A DNA stretch of 48,630 nucleotides from Cyanobacteria bacterium PR.3.49 (GCA_013997645.1 PNKB01000015.1:1-48630), one strand, 5' to 3'; shown: positions 32,289 to 43,331, counted from the first letter of the stretch. Program-made: numbers and translations. The notes: generated by a model from the letters alone, not told the origin.

Positions 32289-32954
32289 GTGTTTTCCGGA
32301 ATTGTCGAAGAAGTCGGTCAAATAAAAGAGATAACTCAGACCTCGGATGGCTGTCGTCTGACCATCGCTGCCAAAAAGGTCGTCAACCCCGTCAATCTGG
32401 GCGATTCGATTTCTGTGGACGGCATTTGCCTGACGGTCGTCAGTTTCGATTCCGATTCATTTTCTGTAGAAGCTGTGCTGGAGACCATGCGCCGCACAAA
32501 GCTGGGCGAGAAAAAGGTCGCGGACGGAGTGAATCTGGAGCGCGCGGTCACTCTAAATGATCGCCTGGGCGGGCATCTGGTCACCGGTCATATCGATGCA
32601 ATCGCTGCCGTTTCTAAAATAGAAGAAGATGGCTTTTCAAAATTGATCACCTTCGAATTGCCCGGCCAGTTGGCACCGTATTTTGTGCCCAAAGGTTCTG
32701 TGGCTGTGGATGGAGTGTCGCTTACCGTTGTTGATTGCCCGGTTCCAAAAGAGGGTGAAAGTTTGCACTTCAGTGTGGCCTTGATTCCCCACACGCTTGA
32801 TGCGACAACCTTTAAGTCTCTTAAGCCTGGCTCGAAAGTGAATATCGAAACCGATGTAATCGCCCGCTACGTGGCTCGATGGCTCGAACCGCATCTGGAC
32901 GAGAAACTTAAGAAAGTGGCGGCGAAGATATCTTCAGGGGCTTCTAACGGATAG
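32289..32954 (+). CDS. ribE: Riboflavin synthase alpha subunit
   Basis: The frame stays open far upstream, but the family starts with MFTGIVEE, and here a GTG at 32289 gives VFSGIVEEVGQIKEI with GAGG seven bases before it. The 221 residues hold the two lumazine-binding domains: GDSISVDGICLTVVSFDSDS, then LGGHLVTGHIDAIAAV linking to GSVAVDGVSLTVVDCPVP and TFKSLKPGSKVNIETDVIAR, ending RYVARWLEPH. The enzyme dismutates two 6,7-dimethyl-8-ribityllumazines into riboflavin, the last step of the pathway. It is the first gene of ribE-ribBA-ribH. Confidence 0.95.
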   Translation: MFSGIVEEVGQIKEITQTSDGCRLTIAAKKVVNPVNLGDSISVDGICLTVVSFDSDSFSVEAVLETMRRTKLGEKKVADGVNLERAVTLNDRLGGHLVTGHIDAIAAVSKIEEDGFSKLITFELPGQLAPYFVPKGSVAVDGVSLTVVDCPVPKEGESLHFSVALIPHTLDATTFKSLKPGSKVNIETDVIARYVARWLEPHLDEKLKKVAAKISSGASNG

Positions 32955-33004
32955 ACTTTGGGGTGGACTTGAAAACGGCAACCGGGCGACATGAGGCAGC
33001 GATA

Positions 33005-34327
33005 ATGAAGGCAGAATTGGTCAGTTCGGCTGAAGAAACTATCGATTATTTCGATTCTATTGAGGACGCGCTCGACGATATCCGCCAGGGCAAATTCGTT
33101 GTCGTCTCCGATGATGAAAGTCGCGAGAATGAAGGCGATTTGATTTGTGCCGCCGAGTTGGTCACACCAGCCATGATCAATTTCCTGGTTACCGAGGCGC
33201 GCGGGTGGGTTTGCCTGGCTCTAACCGAAGAGAAAGCCAAACAGCTCGATTTGCCGATGATGGTGGACAATAACACCGAGTCCCAGTCGACTGCCTTTAC
33301 CGTCACTATTGATGCTGATACCAAATTTGGTGTCACCACCGGCATCAGCGCTTACGACAGAGCAACAACCATTCGCGTTACTGTAGATTCGATGTGCAAG
33401 CCTGCCGACTTGCGCCGTCCCGGTCATGTCTCGCCACTGATCGCCAAGCCGGGCGGAGTTCTGCAGCGCGCCGGACACACCGAAGCTGCCGTTGATCTTG
33501 CCCGCATGGCCGGCTTGAATCCATCCGGTGTCATTTGCGAAATCATGAATGCCGACGGCACCATGGCGCGAGTTCCTCAATTGCGCGAGTTCTGCAAGAA
33601 GCACGGCATCAAATTCATCAATATCGCCCAGCTTATCGCCTATCGCCTGCAGCGCGAGCGTTTTGTAGAGCGCGTCGCCACGGCCGAGTTTCCCTCGGCA
33701 TATGGAACCTTCCAGGTCCATGCTTACAGAAATACCTTGGACGGACAAGAGCATCTGGCATTCGTCAAAGGCGACCTATCAGATAAAAAAGACGTTCTCA
33801 TCCGTGTCCACAGCGAGTGCCTGACCGGTGATGTATTCGCCAGCCTGCGCTGCGACTGCGGTCCGCAATTGGAAGCGGCGATGGCAATGATTGCTCAGCA
33901 CGACAATGGAGTTCTTGTCTATTTAAGGCAGGAAGGTCGCGGCATCGGTCTGCTCAACAAAATTCGTGCTTATCAATTGCAGGACAAAGGACAGGACACT
34001 ATCCAGGCCAATGAATCGCTCGGCTTCAAGCCTGACTTGAGAGATTACGGAGTGGGTGCGCAAATATTGTGCGACCTCGGTCTGACTTCAGTGCGGATCA
34101 TAACCAACAATCCGCGCAAAATTGTCGGACTGGAAGGTTATGGTCTGACCATCTCCGATCGCGTCGGATTGCCCGCTGCCTGCAACAGCCACAACCTGAA
34201 TTACTTGCTCACTAAAAAAGAGAAGATGGGGCACTGGTTGGATGGGCTCGAGAAAAATTGGCATGAGAAATCGACTCCAGCCGGCTTTTCGCTCAATTCA
34301 ATTGCCGGCGATTCTACACAACTCTAA
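33005..34327 (+). CDS. ribBA: Bifunctional DHBP synthase / GTP cyclohydrolase II
   Basis: RibBA makes both riboflavin precursors, the four-carbon DHBP from ribulose-5-phosphate and the pyrimidine from GTP. The ATG at 33005 (GAGG before it) gives 440 residues; a GTG at 32963 is in frame but lacks a ribosome site. The RibB half shows VVSDDESRENEGDLICAAEL, GISAYDRATTIR, HVSPLIAKPGGVLQRAGHTE and AVDLARMAGL. The RibA half shows SECLTGDVFASLRCDCGPQL (zinc Cys), YLRQEGRGIGLLNKIRAYQL, GQDTIQANESLGF and a late ITNNPRKIVGLEGYGL. All catalytic motifs are intact. ribD is not in the operon and must be elsewhere. Confidence 0.96.
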   Translation: MKAELVSSAEETIDYFDSIEDALDDIRQGKFVVVSDDESRENEGDLICAAELVTPAMINFLVTEARGWVCLALTEEKAKQLDLPMMVDNNTESQSTAFTVTIDADTKFGVTTGISAYDRATTIRVTVDSMCKPADLRRPGHVSPLIAKPGGVLQRAGHTEAAVDLARMAGLNPSGVICEIMNADGTMARVPQLREFCKKHGIKFINIAQLIAYRLQRERFVERVATAEFPSAYGTFQVHAYRNTLDGQEHLAFVKGDLSDKKDVLIRVHSECLTGDVFASLRCDCGPQLEAAMAMIAQHDNGVLVYLRQEGRGIGLLNKIRAYQLQDKGQDTIQANESLGFKPDLRDYGVGAQILCDLGLTSVRIITNNPRKIVGLEGYGLTISDRVGLPAACNSHNLNYLLTKKEKMGHWLDGLEKNWHEKSTPAGFSLNSIAGDSTQL

Positions 34328-34354
34328 AACCACTTGCCCTTAAAGGAGAATTTC

Positions 34355-34888
34355 ATGGCTCGTCGCAATGATGAAAATGGCAACTTCGGTGCCGATTCCA
34401 AACCTCGCATTGTCGAGGGTCGTCTAATCGCGACAGGTCTAAAATTTGCCATCGTTGTCAGCCGTTTCAACGATTTCATCACCGAGCGTTTGTTGGAAGG
34501 CGCTCTCGATGCGCTGCGCCGCCATGGTGCTGATTTGAGTGATGTCGATGTGATGTGGTGCCCGGGCGCATTTGAAATTCCCCTGGTGGCGAAATACGCA
34601 GCAGAGACGGAAGCCTATGATGCGATCATTTGCTTGGGCGCGGTGATTAGAGGTTCTACTCCTCACTTCGATCACGTCGCCGGTCAAGCTACATCAGGCA
34701 TTGCGCGCCTTTCCATGGACAGCGGTATTCCCACTATCTTTGGTGTTTTGACCTGCGAAACAATCGAGCAGGCCGTCGAGCGCGCCGGCACCAAGGCCGG
34801 CAACAAGGGTTGTGATGCTGCCATTGCCGCAATCGAAATGGTGAACTTGATCTCTTCGATCAAAACCAATCACGCAGTCGCTAAATAA
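34355..34888 (+). CDS. ribH: 6,7-dimethyl-8-ribityllumazine synthase
   Basis: The ATG at 34355 follows AAAGGAG; an in-frame start at 34334 is less likely. The 177 residues carry a polar 28-residue head, then [57 protein letters not shown] (catalytic His region), [20 protein letters not shown] and [17 protein letters not shown]. The enzyme condenses DHBP with the RibD product and forms 60-subunit or smaller shells in some species. It ends exactly where the convergent gene ends (stops abut at 34886-34891), leaving no room for a terminator between the two. Confidence 0.96.
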   Translation: MARRNDENGNFGADSKPRIVEGRLIATGLKFAIVVSRFNDFITERLLEGALDALRRHGADLSDVDVMWCPGAFEIPLVAKYAAETEAYDAIICLGAVIRGSTPHFDHVAGQATSGIARLSMDSGIPTIFGVLTCETIEQAVERAGTKAGNKGCDAAIAAIEMVNLISSIKTNHAVAK

Positions 34889-36397
34889 TCAGTGCGCTTC
34901 TTGCAGTTCCAGTATCTGGGCTTCGCCCAGTGGATGTTCTTTGAGGAATTGCTCTATCGTGTTGGCGACTTTCAGTGCGTGAAGGAGCGGTCCTTCCACC
35001 TCGATTTCACGCAAAAGTAAGGCGCGATGCATAGGCAATTTGCTCTGAATCATCTGCGACATTGTTTTAGACGTCAGGTGAAAACAAATGCGCGGGCGCT
35101 CGTCTTCCGGGTCAAAGCGCTCTACAACAGCCTTGCCTTTTCTTGCCCGCAGGATCCAGCCGAGCCCGTCTGCATCTTTGATGATGAAACCAATGGTGGT
35201 GCCATTGGAAGTGGCGCGCTTCAGCAATCCTTCATCGAAATGTTGAGGAATGAATTCCTCGAAGTAATAAGCCGCCAACCGCTCGGTAAACTTGAATAGC
35301 TTCCGTTTCTCTTTGTCCTGCGGCACGCCCCAGCCGGTCAGCTCAGCTTTTTCGGCGACGTTGTGGAAGTAGCTGTTGTCTATGCGCGCGCGCTGAATTC
35401 CATAACGTCCTGCAACCTCAAACAAATTGCGCGTTTTCACTTGCAAATTGTCATTGAGCATTTTGCGCAAAACGCCCGGTAGATTGAGCGCGTCTTTTTC
35501 GCTTTCAACTACAGTATTGAAGCCCATCTCCTGCGCCAGAGCCGAAAGCCATTCTCTGTTCAAGGTTGATTCGGTTGACACCAGATTCAAAACACGCGGT
35601 CTGGATTCGTCTTCTAAATAACGGCAGAAAGTGTTCACCACTTGATCTGACGGCGAAAACCAAAGTGTGTAATCCGGATTGTAGGAGACTTTTAAATCGC
35701 CTTTCTGCTGATTGCTGTTGTTATTCTTCGCTTCATTTTGGCGGTTGAGAAGTGCCAGTTCTCGAATTAAGGTAAGCGGTCCGGAATAATTGACGAAATC
35801 TGCTGATTGAGAATCCGGAGCGATCAAAGGAAGGCGAATCAAATACCAGGGCGCTTCCGATTTCTCGAGAGCCTCCATCACTTTGTTTTCGTACTGCTGG
35901 CAAATGCTTTCGAAATGGCTGGTTGGTTTGCGGCGATCGAATTCCAGTTCTTCCGGCACGACTCCGTCGGTTTGCACACCGCCCCAGATGGAAGAAATAA
36001 CGAAGATAGGTTGCTCTTTGAAGTATTTGAGCAAGGACGGCAATTCAGTGGCCGCCCATGGTGCTCTCGGTACTCGTGGTTCGTCGAAATTGGGCGGCAG
36101 CCCGCAGAAGATTACGGCATCATATGCGGTGCCCGATTTTGCTCCTTCCGCTTGATCGATAAACTTGATGCGATCCTGGAACATGCGGAACTTTTCGCGA
36201 CCGCCGAAGGCTTGCTCTAGTGCACCGCGAGCAGAGGAGCGCAAATCGAGCGGAGACAGGCTGAAAAGATTGAGCGAAGACTTTGTTGGAATGTGCACAG
36301 TCCATCCGCGCGTCACCAGGGTGGCCGCCAACGGTCCAGAAAAACTGGACACAGGGCCCCAAAGGTAGGCTGTTTTAGACTTGGACTGTTGCGTCAT
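34889..36397 (-). CDS. Rossmann-fold (SDR-like) protein fused to an SCP2-like domain
   Basis: The 502 residues start at the ATG at 36397. The N-terminal half resembles extended SDR/epimerase-like NAD(P)-binding proteins: TAYLWGPVSSFSGPLAATLV in place of the usual G-x-x-G-x-x-G, YDAVIFCGLPPNF, IFVISSIWGGVQTDG, a HFESICQQYENKVMEALEKS helix in the YxxxK position, and WYLIRLPLIAPDSQ. The last 120 or so residues (GLLKRATSNGTTIGFIIKDA, ICFHLTSKTMSQMIQSKLPM, then EVEGPLLHALKVANTIEQFL) match the sterol-carrier SCP2 pattern. The glycine-rich loop is degenerate, so cofactor binding is uncertain. A lipid-handling redox or binding role is plausible but inferred. A Asn/Gln-rich loop (NEAKNNNSNQQKG) breaks the first half. 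Confidence 0.8.
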   Translation of the reverse strand: MTQQSKSKTAYLWGPVSSFSGPLAATLVTRGWTVHIPTKSSLNLFSLSPLDLRSSARGALEQAFGGREKFRMFQDRIKFIDQAEGAKSGTAYDAVIFCGLPPNFDEPRVPRAPWAATELPSLLKYFKEQPIFVISSIWGGVQTDGVVPEELEFDRRKPTSHFESICQQYENKVMEALEKSEAPWYLIRLPLIAPDSQSADFVNYSGPLTLIRELALLNRQNEAKNNNSNQQKGDLKVSYNPDYTLWFSPSDQVVNTFCRYLEDESRPRVLNLVSTESTLNREWLSALAQEMGFNTVVESEKDALNLPGVLRKMLNDNLQVKTRNLFEVAGRYGIQRARIDNSYFHNVAEKAELTGWGVPQDKEKRKLFKFTERLAAYYFEEFIPQHFDEGLLKRATSNGTTIGFIIKDADGLGWILRARKGKAVVERFDPEDERPRICFHLTSKTMSQMIQSKLPMHRALLLREIEVEGPLLHALKVANTIEQFLKEHPLGEAQILELQEAH

Positions 36398-36596
36398 CCG
36401 AAATAACCTCTTATTGAACTATTGCCGGATTCGAGGTCTTGATTGCTCGTCGTGGGTAAGCACGATAGATACCGGCAGTCCACTCAGATAGCGGGCAGCT
36501 AGAAATTGCAGCATAAATGGTAGCAATTAATAGTCATGGCATGCCAGCTTGTTAAGCCTAATGCCCTGCTTGACTAACACTTGGCTTTCGATGTTC

Positions 36597-37421
36597 CTAT
36601 CTTGGCAACGGATTGGAAAAGTCCATCGCCGAGTCGACAACCATCGTTCCTGCCAGCTCGTCGCCTTTTCTCAAGCTGTCCGGACGTCGCCAGGCGCGAT
36701 AGCACTCCATGGGCAGAACGACCGCCACGTAAACCATGCCGACGATATAGATTAAGCCGGTTATGGAATCACCGATCATCTTGTGAGCTTGCTGCCACCA
36801 GGGGAAAGGCAGGTTGACCAGATGCAAGACGGCAAGCACTATCTGGACGATGAGAAGCACGAGATAGGGCGCAACCAGAATTATGTTGCGTTTGAATGAC
36901 TGAGCGACCGTGCAGGGTCTGCCGGTGCGAGCATCAACCACTTGCAATCCCATGAGGTTCTTGCCGAAACCGCGCCCGTTGAAGAGTGAGTCTTTGAAAA
37001 GGACGATGAACGGCAGTACGAGGGTCGTGTTGAGAAACTGGTTAAGGAACGGCACGAATGTCAGGGGAACAGACAACAGAACGCCGATGAAATAAGCGCA
37101 CACGAAGTCGATAAGCAGTGCACCGGCACGCTTGCCGGGTTCAATCCTGACTTGAGTCGGCTCGGAATCTGTTGACTCCTGCCACTGTTCTTGACCACCG
37201 TAGCCTTGCTGTTGCTGCTGATAACCCTGTTGCTGGTAGCCTTGCTGTCCGCCCTGCATTCCTTGCTGATTAGGAAATTGGGCAGGATACTGACTTTCGT
37301 CTTGCTGATAATTTTCGTTCGTGTAAGGTCGTCCGGCCGGGCGCTGCCCTTGCGGCGGTCTGCCCATCGGCTTTCCGGGCTGGTTCTCCGGGCTACCCCC
37401 GCGGTTGCCAAAGGATTTCAT
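36597..37421 (-). CDS. RDD-family membrane protein with Gln/Gly-rich head
   Basis: The ATG at 37421 (GGAAGGA eight bases upstream) gives 274 residues; an open 16-codon extension upstream is unlikely. The first 100 residues are disordered and Pro/Gln/Gly-rich (QQGYQQQGYQQQQQGYGG). The RDD domain follows: VRIEPGKRAGALLIDFVCAY, membrane segments (FIGVLLSVPLTFVPFLN, NTTLVLPFIVLFKDSLF), GRGFGKNLMGLQVVDARTGR, and two more hydrophobic segments (IILVAPYLVLLIVQIVLAVL, LIYIVGMVYVAVVLPM). The family name comes from R and D residues in the first and later helices, seen here. RDD proteins are of mixed, mostly unknown function, some tied to Na+ stress or cell envelope. Confidence 0.88.
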   Translation of the reverse strand: MKSFGNRGGSPENQPGKPMGRPPQGQRPAGRPYTNENYQQDESQYPAQFPNQQGMQGGQQGYQQQGYQQQQQGYGGQEQWQESTDSEPTQVRIEPGKRAGALLIDFVCAYFIGVLLSVPLTFVPFLNQFLNTTLVLPFIVLFKDSLFNGRGFGKNLMGLQVVDARTGRPCTVAQSFKRNIILVAPYLVLLIVQIVLAVLHLVNLPFPWWQQAHKMIGDSITGLIYIVGMVYVAVVLPMECYRAWRRPDSLRKGDELAGTMVVDSAMDFSNPLPR

Positions 37422-37724
37422 TTTTGGGTCCTTCCTATTTGGGGGGAGTCTGGCAGCTGCCATTCTCAAGCGTGGAGAGACTTTCGAGCTTTTCTAAATC
37501 ATACATACTTCCAGCCAGGTTCTCAGCCGGTCATGTATGAAACAACCTCTCTTGTTATCTATACCCGTATTTAAATAACTGCCTCTGCCCTGCCGGCAGA
37601 TGCTTTCCCGGAAATTGAACAAATAGTGATGGGTTGGAGGTTTGCGCTCCATGAAATGTACGATTTAACTGATTCGCCCGCTGACTGGAGCGCGGCGCCG
37701 GCACATTTATGAGGTTCGCTGAAA
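37422..37724. other. 303-bp divergent region between RDD gene and thiolase gene
   Basis: No gene is visible. A TATTTAAATA palindrome (about 37568-37577) and a hairpin TCTGCC-ctgcc-GGCAGA (37584-37600) are the only structures I can point to. No confident -35/-10 pair stands out for either gene. Confidence 0.5.
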
Positions 37725-38918
37725 ATGGTTGAGACAGTAATCGTAGACGGTTTGCGCACTCCTTTTGGAAAACTCGGCGGCGCGCTTAGCCATGTATCGG
37801 CAGTCGATCTGGCTGCGTCGCTGATCGCAGAATTGGTCAAACGCAACAAACTGAAAGGAGAAGCGGTCGACGAAGTAATTCTCGGACAGGTCGTGCAAGC
37901 AGGCTGCGGGCAAATTCCTTCTCGCCAAGCCCTTTTGAAAGCCGGTTTGCCCAATACTTGTGAATCGACAACAATCAACAAAGTTTGCGCATCCGGAATG
38001 CGCGCTGTCACCCTCGGCGACCTGAGAATCCGCGCCAATGATGGCGAAATCATCATCGCCGGCGGTATGGAGTCGATGAGTCAAGCTCCTTACTTTGTAG
38101 ACGCAAATGCGGCCCGCTTCGGTAAGAGAATGGGTCATGTGCAATTTCAAGATTCGATGATCCACGACGGTCTCGAGTGCCCGGTCACCAATGTGCACAT
38201 GGCTGTTCATGGCGCCAAGGTGGCCGAAGAATTCGGCATCACTCGCGAAGACCAGGATGCCTGGGCATTGAGAAGCCACCTCAAATCACTGGAAGCTGCC
38301 GCAAAAGGCCGCTTTGCAGAAGAAATCATGCCTGTGTCGGTCAAAAAAGGCAAAGAAGAAAAGCAAATTACGACCGATGAAGGTCCGCGCGCTGACACGA
38401 ATATAGAAGCTCTGGCAAAACTGAAGCCGGTATTCTGGGAGCAAGGAACGGTAACTGCCGGCAATGCACCTGGTGTCAATGACGGTGCCGCTGTTCTCTT
38501 GATCATGAGTGCAGAAAAAGCTAAAGAGCTTGGTCTCAAGCCACTCGCCAAGATCGTGTCTCATGCTTCAATTGGACAAGATGTGCCTTATCTGGCCACC
38601 ACTCCAGCTTTGGCTACTGAGAAAGCATTGAAGAAAGCCGGTCTGGAAGCCAAAGATCTCGAATTGATGGAAATCAACGAAGCCTTCGCTTCGGTTGCCT
38701 TGAAGTCGATGCGCATGCTTGGCATATCTGAAGAGAAAGTCAATGTCAACGGTGGAGCAATTGCTCTCGGTCACCCGATTGGTGCCTCAGGAGCAAGAAT
38801 TTTGCTTACACTGGCCATGGAAATGAAGAAGCGTGGAGCAAAACTCGGCGCTGCTGCAATCTGCTCGGGCACCGCGCAAGGTGACGCTGTGATCCTTTCT
38901 CGCGAAGGACTCGAGTAA
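37725..38918 (+). CDS. Acetyl-CoA acetyltransferase (thiolase)
   Basis: The 397 residues cover a full thiolase, with active-site Cys88 in NKVCASGMRA, NEAFASVALKSMRMLG, His350 in GGAIALGHPIGASGAR, and the second catalytic Cys380 in AAICSGTAQGDAVIL. The start VETVIVDGLRTPFGKLGGAL is that of acetyl-CoA C-acetyltransferases, which join two acetyl-CoA (or cleave acetoacetyl-CoA and longer 3-ketoacyl-CoA). The last motif has TA where most family members have two glycines after C-x-G. It could take part in beta-oxidation-type breakdown together with the crotonases at 43-46 kb, or in polyhydroxybutyrate synthesis. An intrinsic terminator follows the stop. Confidence 0.93.
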   Translation: MVETVIVDGLRTPFGKLGGALSHVSAVDLAASLIAELVKRNKLKGEAVDEVILGQVVQAGCGQIPSRQALLKAGLPNTCESTTINKVCASGMRAVTLGDLRIRANDGEIIIAGGMESMSQAPYFVDANAARFGKRMGHVQFQDSMIHDGLECPVTNVHMAVHGAKVAEEFGITREDQDAWALRSHLKSLEAAAKGRFAEEIMPVSVKKGKEEKQITTDEGPRADTNIEALAKLKPVFWEQGTVTAGNAPGVNDGAAVLLIMSAEKAKELGLKPLAKIVSHASIGQDVPYLATTPALATEKALKKAGLEAKDLELMEINEAFASVALKSMRMLGISEEKVNVNGGAIALGHPIGASGARILLTLAMEMKKRGAKLGAAAICSGTAQGDAVILSREGLE

Positions 38919-38934
38919 AAGGTAGACATGAAAA

Positions 38935-38969
38935 GGTACGAAATTTTTAGAATTTCGTACCTTTTTTTT
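38935..38969 (+). terminator. Strong intrinsic terminator between thiolase and ligA
   Basis: GGTACGAAATT (38935-38945) pairs perfectly with AATTTCGTACC (38951-38961), 5-base loop, followed by eight T. Only eleven bases separate the T-run from the ligA GTG, so ligA must start from a promoter inside the thiolase gene or by read-through. Confidence 0.95.
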
Positions 38970-38971
38970 GA

Positions 38972-41095
<2,124 letters not shown>

Positions 41096-41114
41096 TCTCG
41101 GGAGATCCCAAGTA

Positions 41115-42152
41115 TTGGACCGTTTGTACAAAATGTCTAAAGCGACACTGGCTTTTTCGCTTATACTCTGCATTTTTCTGACAGCTGAGGCTGGTTTTGC
41201 CAAATCCGAGCGCGGCAAGGGTCACGTTTTGCCCTCTGATGCCAACTACAACATCGGTATTGCTAAGTACAAAGAGAAAGACTATGACGGTGCTGTCGAT
41301 GCTTTTAAGCAGTCGATTTATTTCGCCAGAAACGAATACATGCCCCAAGCCTGGTACTGGCTCGGAGTGACCTATATGGTCAAGGGCGGCGAAGACTCCA
41401 AGGCGATCGAGGCCTTTAATAAGCACCTCGAGCAAAATGTCGGACCCTCCTGGGAAGCGCATATTCACCTGGGTCACATTTACCTTCGTCTAAACCGGCT
41501 CAATGAAGCAGAGGACGAAGCAAGAAAAGCGCTCGCTGACTTTCAGGGACAATGCCCAAAGGCTTATAACCTCTATGGGCTGGTGAGCAAAGCGAGAAAC
41601 GATTATGACGGTGCTGTCGGCTGGTTCTTGCAGGCGCTTGGTGAAAAACCCTGGACTTATACTGAAGCTTGGATGAATTATGCCGACATGCTCATGTGGG
41701 CAAAACGCTGGCCCAGCGCGATCCAGCAATTTACAGGCATGATCAACAGTGAGAAGACTTTGAAAGGCCTCGATGAAGAAACGCTCTTCACCAGCCGCGG
41801 CAAGTGCCTGCTTGCTCTGGGCGATCACCAGAACGCGCTGGAAGATTTTCACAGAACATTGAGTATCAACAAAAATAATTCAGAGGCGCATTTGAATTTG
41901 GGCATGATGTTCGACCAGGAACGCCACATTTCATCCGCTATCAAAGAGTACAAAGAATTCTGCAGAACCTGCCCGGAAACCAAACGCACTTCAGCGGTAC
42001 AACAGCGCATCGCTATGCTCGAGCAAATGCTCGGTCCGTCGCAAGCTGCACCGCAAGCGCCGCAGCCTTCTCCTTATATGCGCAAGATGAAAATGGAAGA
42101 CGAGAAAGAGCAGCAGTATCAAGATAACCAGCCGCACGATTCCGGTTTCTAA
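41115..42152 (+). CDS. Exported TPR protein
   Basis: The frame may start at TTG 41115 (GGGAG ten bases before it) or at the ATG at 41133. The 345 residues carry a signal peptide (LAFSLILCIFLTAEAGFAK) and about seven TPR units: for example NYNIGIAKYKEKDYDGAVDA, WYWLGVTYMVKGGEDSKAIE, AHIHLGHIYLRLNRLNEAED, GKCLLALGDHQNALEDFHRT and AHLNLGMMFDQERHISSAIK. The tail is Pro/Gln/Glu/Lys-rich and charged. It lies 19 bp after ligA and probably shares its transcript, though the two have no obvious functional tie. It ends tail to tail with the beta-helix gene. Confidence 0.87.
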   Translation: MDRLYKMSKATLAFSLILCIFLTAEAGFAKSERGKGHVLPSDANYNIGIAKYKEKDYDGAVDAFKQSIYFARNEYMPQAWYWLGVTYMVKGGEDSKAIEAFNKHLEQNVGPSWEAHIHLGHIYLRLNRLNEAEDEARKALADFQGQCPKAYNLYGLVSKARNDYDGAVGWFLQALGEKPWTYTEAWMNYADMLMWAKRWPSAIQQFTGMINSEKTLKGLDEETLFTSRGKCLLALGDHQNALEDFHRTLSINKNNSEAHLNLGMMFDQERHISSAIKEYKEFCRTCPETKRTSAVQQRIAMLEQMLGPSQAAPQAPQPSPYMRKMKMEDEKEQQYQDNQPHDSGF

Positions 42153-42177
42153 AAAGTCCGGTTGTCTCCTATCGGAC
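42151..42177 (-). terminator. Weak terminator-like hairpin for the beta-helix gene
   Basis: On the minus strand GTCCG (42177-42173) can pair with CGGAC (42160-42156) and is followed by TTTTT (42155-42151). The stem is only five pairs with a 12-base loop, and it overlaps the gene's own stop codon. Confidence 0.35.
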
Positions 42178-43254
42178 ATTGTGCACATTGTGCTGTTTCC
42201 AAATGCGTTTGTTGCCGATTAAGGTGTTGTTCTCGACTCTTGAATCTCTGACGCCGCCATTGCCGGCGCTGCCGCCGCCCAGGCTGATGGCGGCTAGATG
42301 GCTGTTCTCGATTCGATTTCCGTGCACTTTAATATCCTTTGTCGCCCACCCTTTTCTTTCTGAAGCCAGTTCAATTCCATAATTCGAATTTTTCACCACG
42401 TTGTCGCGAATAGTTATGTCGCGGCCACCGTCTACATAGATACCTGCTGCAGACATGCGATTGTAAGTCGGGTTTTTGCGAGTGTCGATGTTGGCGACTA
42501 GATTGTTTGCAATCAAGCCTTTGCGGGCGCTGTCAATGCCCTTCCTGCCTATCCCTTCGCCGCCGATGATGTCGATGCCGATATTGTCATTGTCGTAAAT
42601 CTTGTTGCCGATGATCTTGAAGTCTTCGACGTTTCCATTCAATACAACTGCTTCGCTCTGACCGAGTTTCAAATCGTGCACGCGATTGTTTTGAATCAGG
42701 ACATCTCTCAATGGTTGAGCAGATGTGCCGAAAACGGCTATGCCATGGGCGTTTTTATTGCTCTTGATGGCATGAATGTCGTTATTGATGATTTTGATAT
42801 TGCGGCTGGCGCCATCGACGCGAATTGCCATCGGTGTGTCGCCGCCTCTGACATTTCTTATTTCGAGACCATCTATAGTGATGTCTTTTCGTCCGCTGAT
42901 ATTTATGACTGGACCGTTGAGCGGCTTGTCACCCATGTCTATGACTGCTTTGCCATTGCCCCGGATGGTAATCCCATCGCGCTTTATGTCCAACTTTTCC
43001 CTGTACACACCTTCGGCTAAATTGATTATCGTTCCGGGCTGTGCAGAATCTATGGCGCGCTGAATACTTTCGCCGGCACGCACTTGTATTTCATTGCCGA
43101 ATTGTGAACGTTCGAGAGAGCCCTGCCGCACCTGATCAAGAGTGCTTTCAGCAAAGATGTTTGAAAGAGTGGTTCTTGCTTCGTGAGCCTGATCTTTGAA
43201 AACCCTGGCATCCGCAGCCGGTGCGATACCTTCATAGGCGTTCCAGTCGGTCAC
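42169..43254 (-). CDS. Right-handed parallel beta-helix protein
   Basis: The GTG at 43254 follows GAGGAG by about six bases. The 361 residues have no signal peptide. After a helical lead (about 1-55), residues 56-350 repeat the pattern of right-handed beta-helices (NosD/pectate-lyase-like): SIQRAIDSAQPGTIINLAEG, DGITIRGNGKAVIDMGD, DITIDGLEIRNVRGGD, NIKIINNDIHAIKSNKNAHG, DVLIQNNRVHDLKLGQSEAV, DFKIIGNKIYDNDNIGIDII, DITIRDNVVKNSNYGIELAS and DIKVHGNRIENSHLAAISLG. Such folds bind or cleave polysaccharides; no catalytic set is clear. The missing export signal is odd for the fold and is shared with the LysM protein at 31245. It may be exported by a non-Sec route, or the true start may lie further upstream. 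Confidence 0.87.
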   Translation of the reverse strand: MTDWNAYEGIAPAADARVFKDQAHEARTTLSNIFAESTLDQVRQGSLERSQFGNEIQVRAGESIQRAIDSAQPGTIINLAEGVYREKLDIKRDGITIRGNGKAVIDMGDKPLNGPVINISGRKDITIDGLEIRNVRGGDTPMAIRVDGASRNIKIINNDIHAIKSNKNAHGIAVFGTSAQPLRDVLIQNNRVHDLKLGQSEAVVLNGNVEDFKIIGNKIYDNDNIGIDIIGGEGIGRKGIDSARKGLIANNLVANIDTRKNPTYNRMSAAGIYVDGGRDITIRDNVVKNSNYGIELASERKGWATKDIKVHGNRIENSHLAAISLGGGSAGNGGVRDSRVENNTLIGNKRIWKQHNVHNVR

Positions 43255-43331
43255 TACTTCTCCTCGTTTTAATTCTGCAGTTAAGACAACCTAGCACTGA
43301 GAAATAACAGGAAAGTAACGAAAAAGATTTT

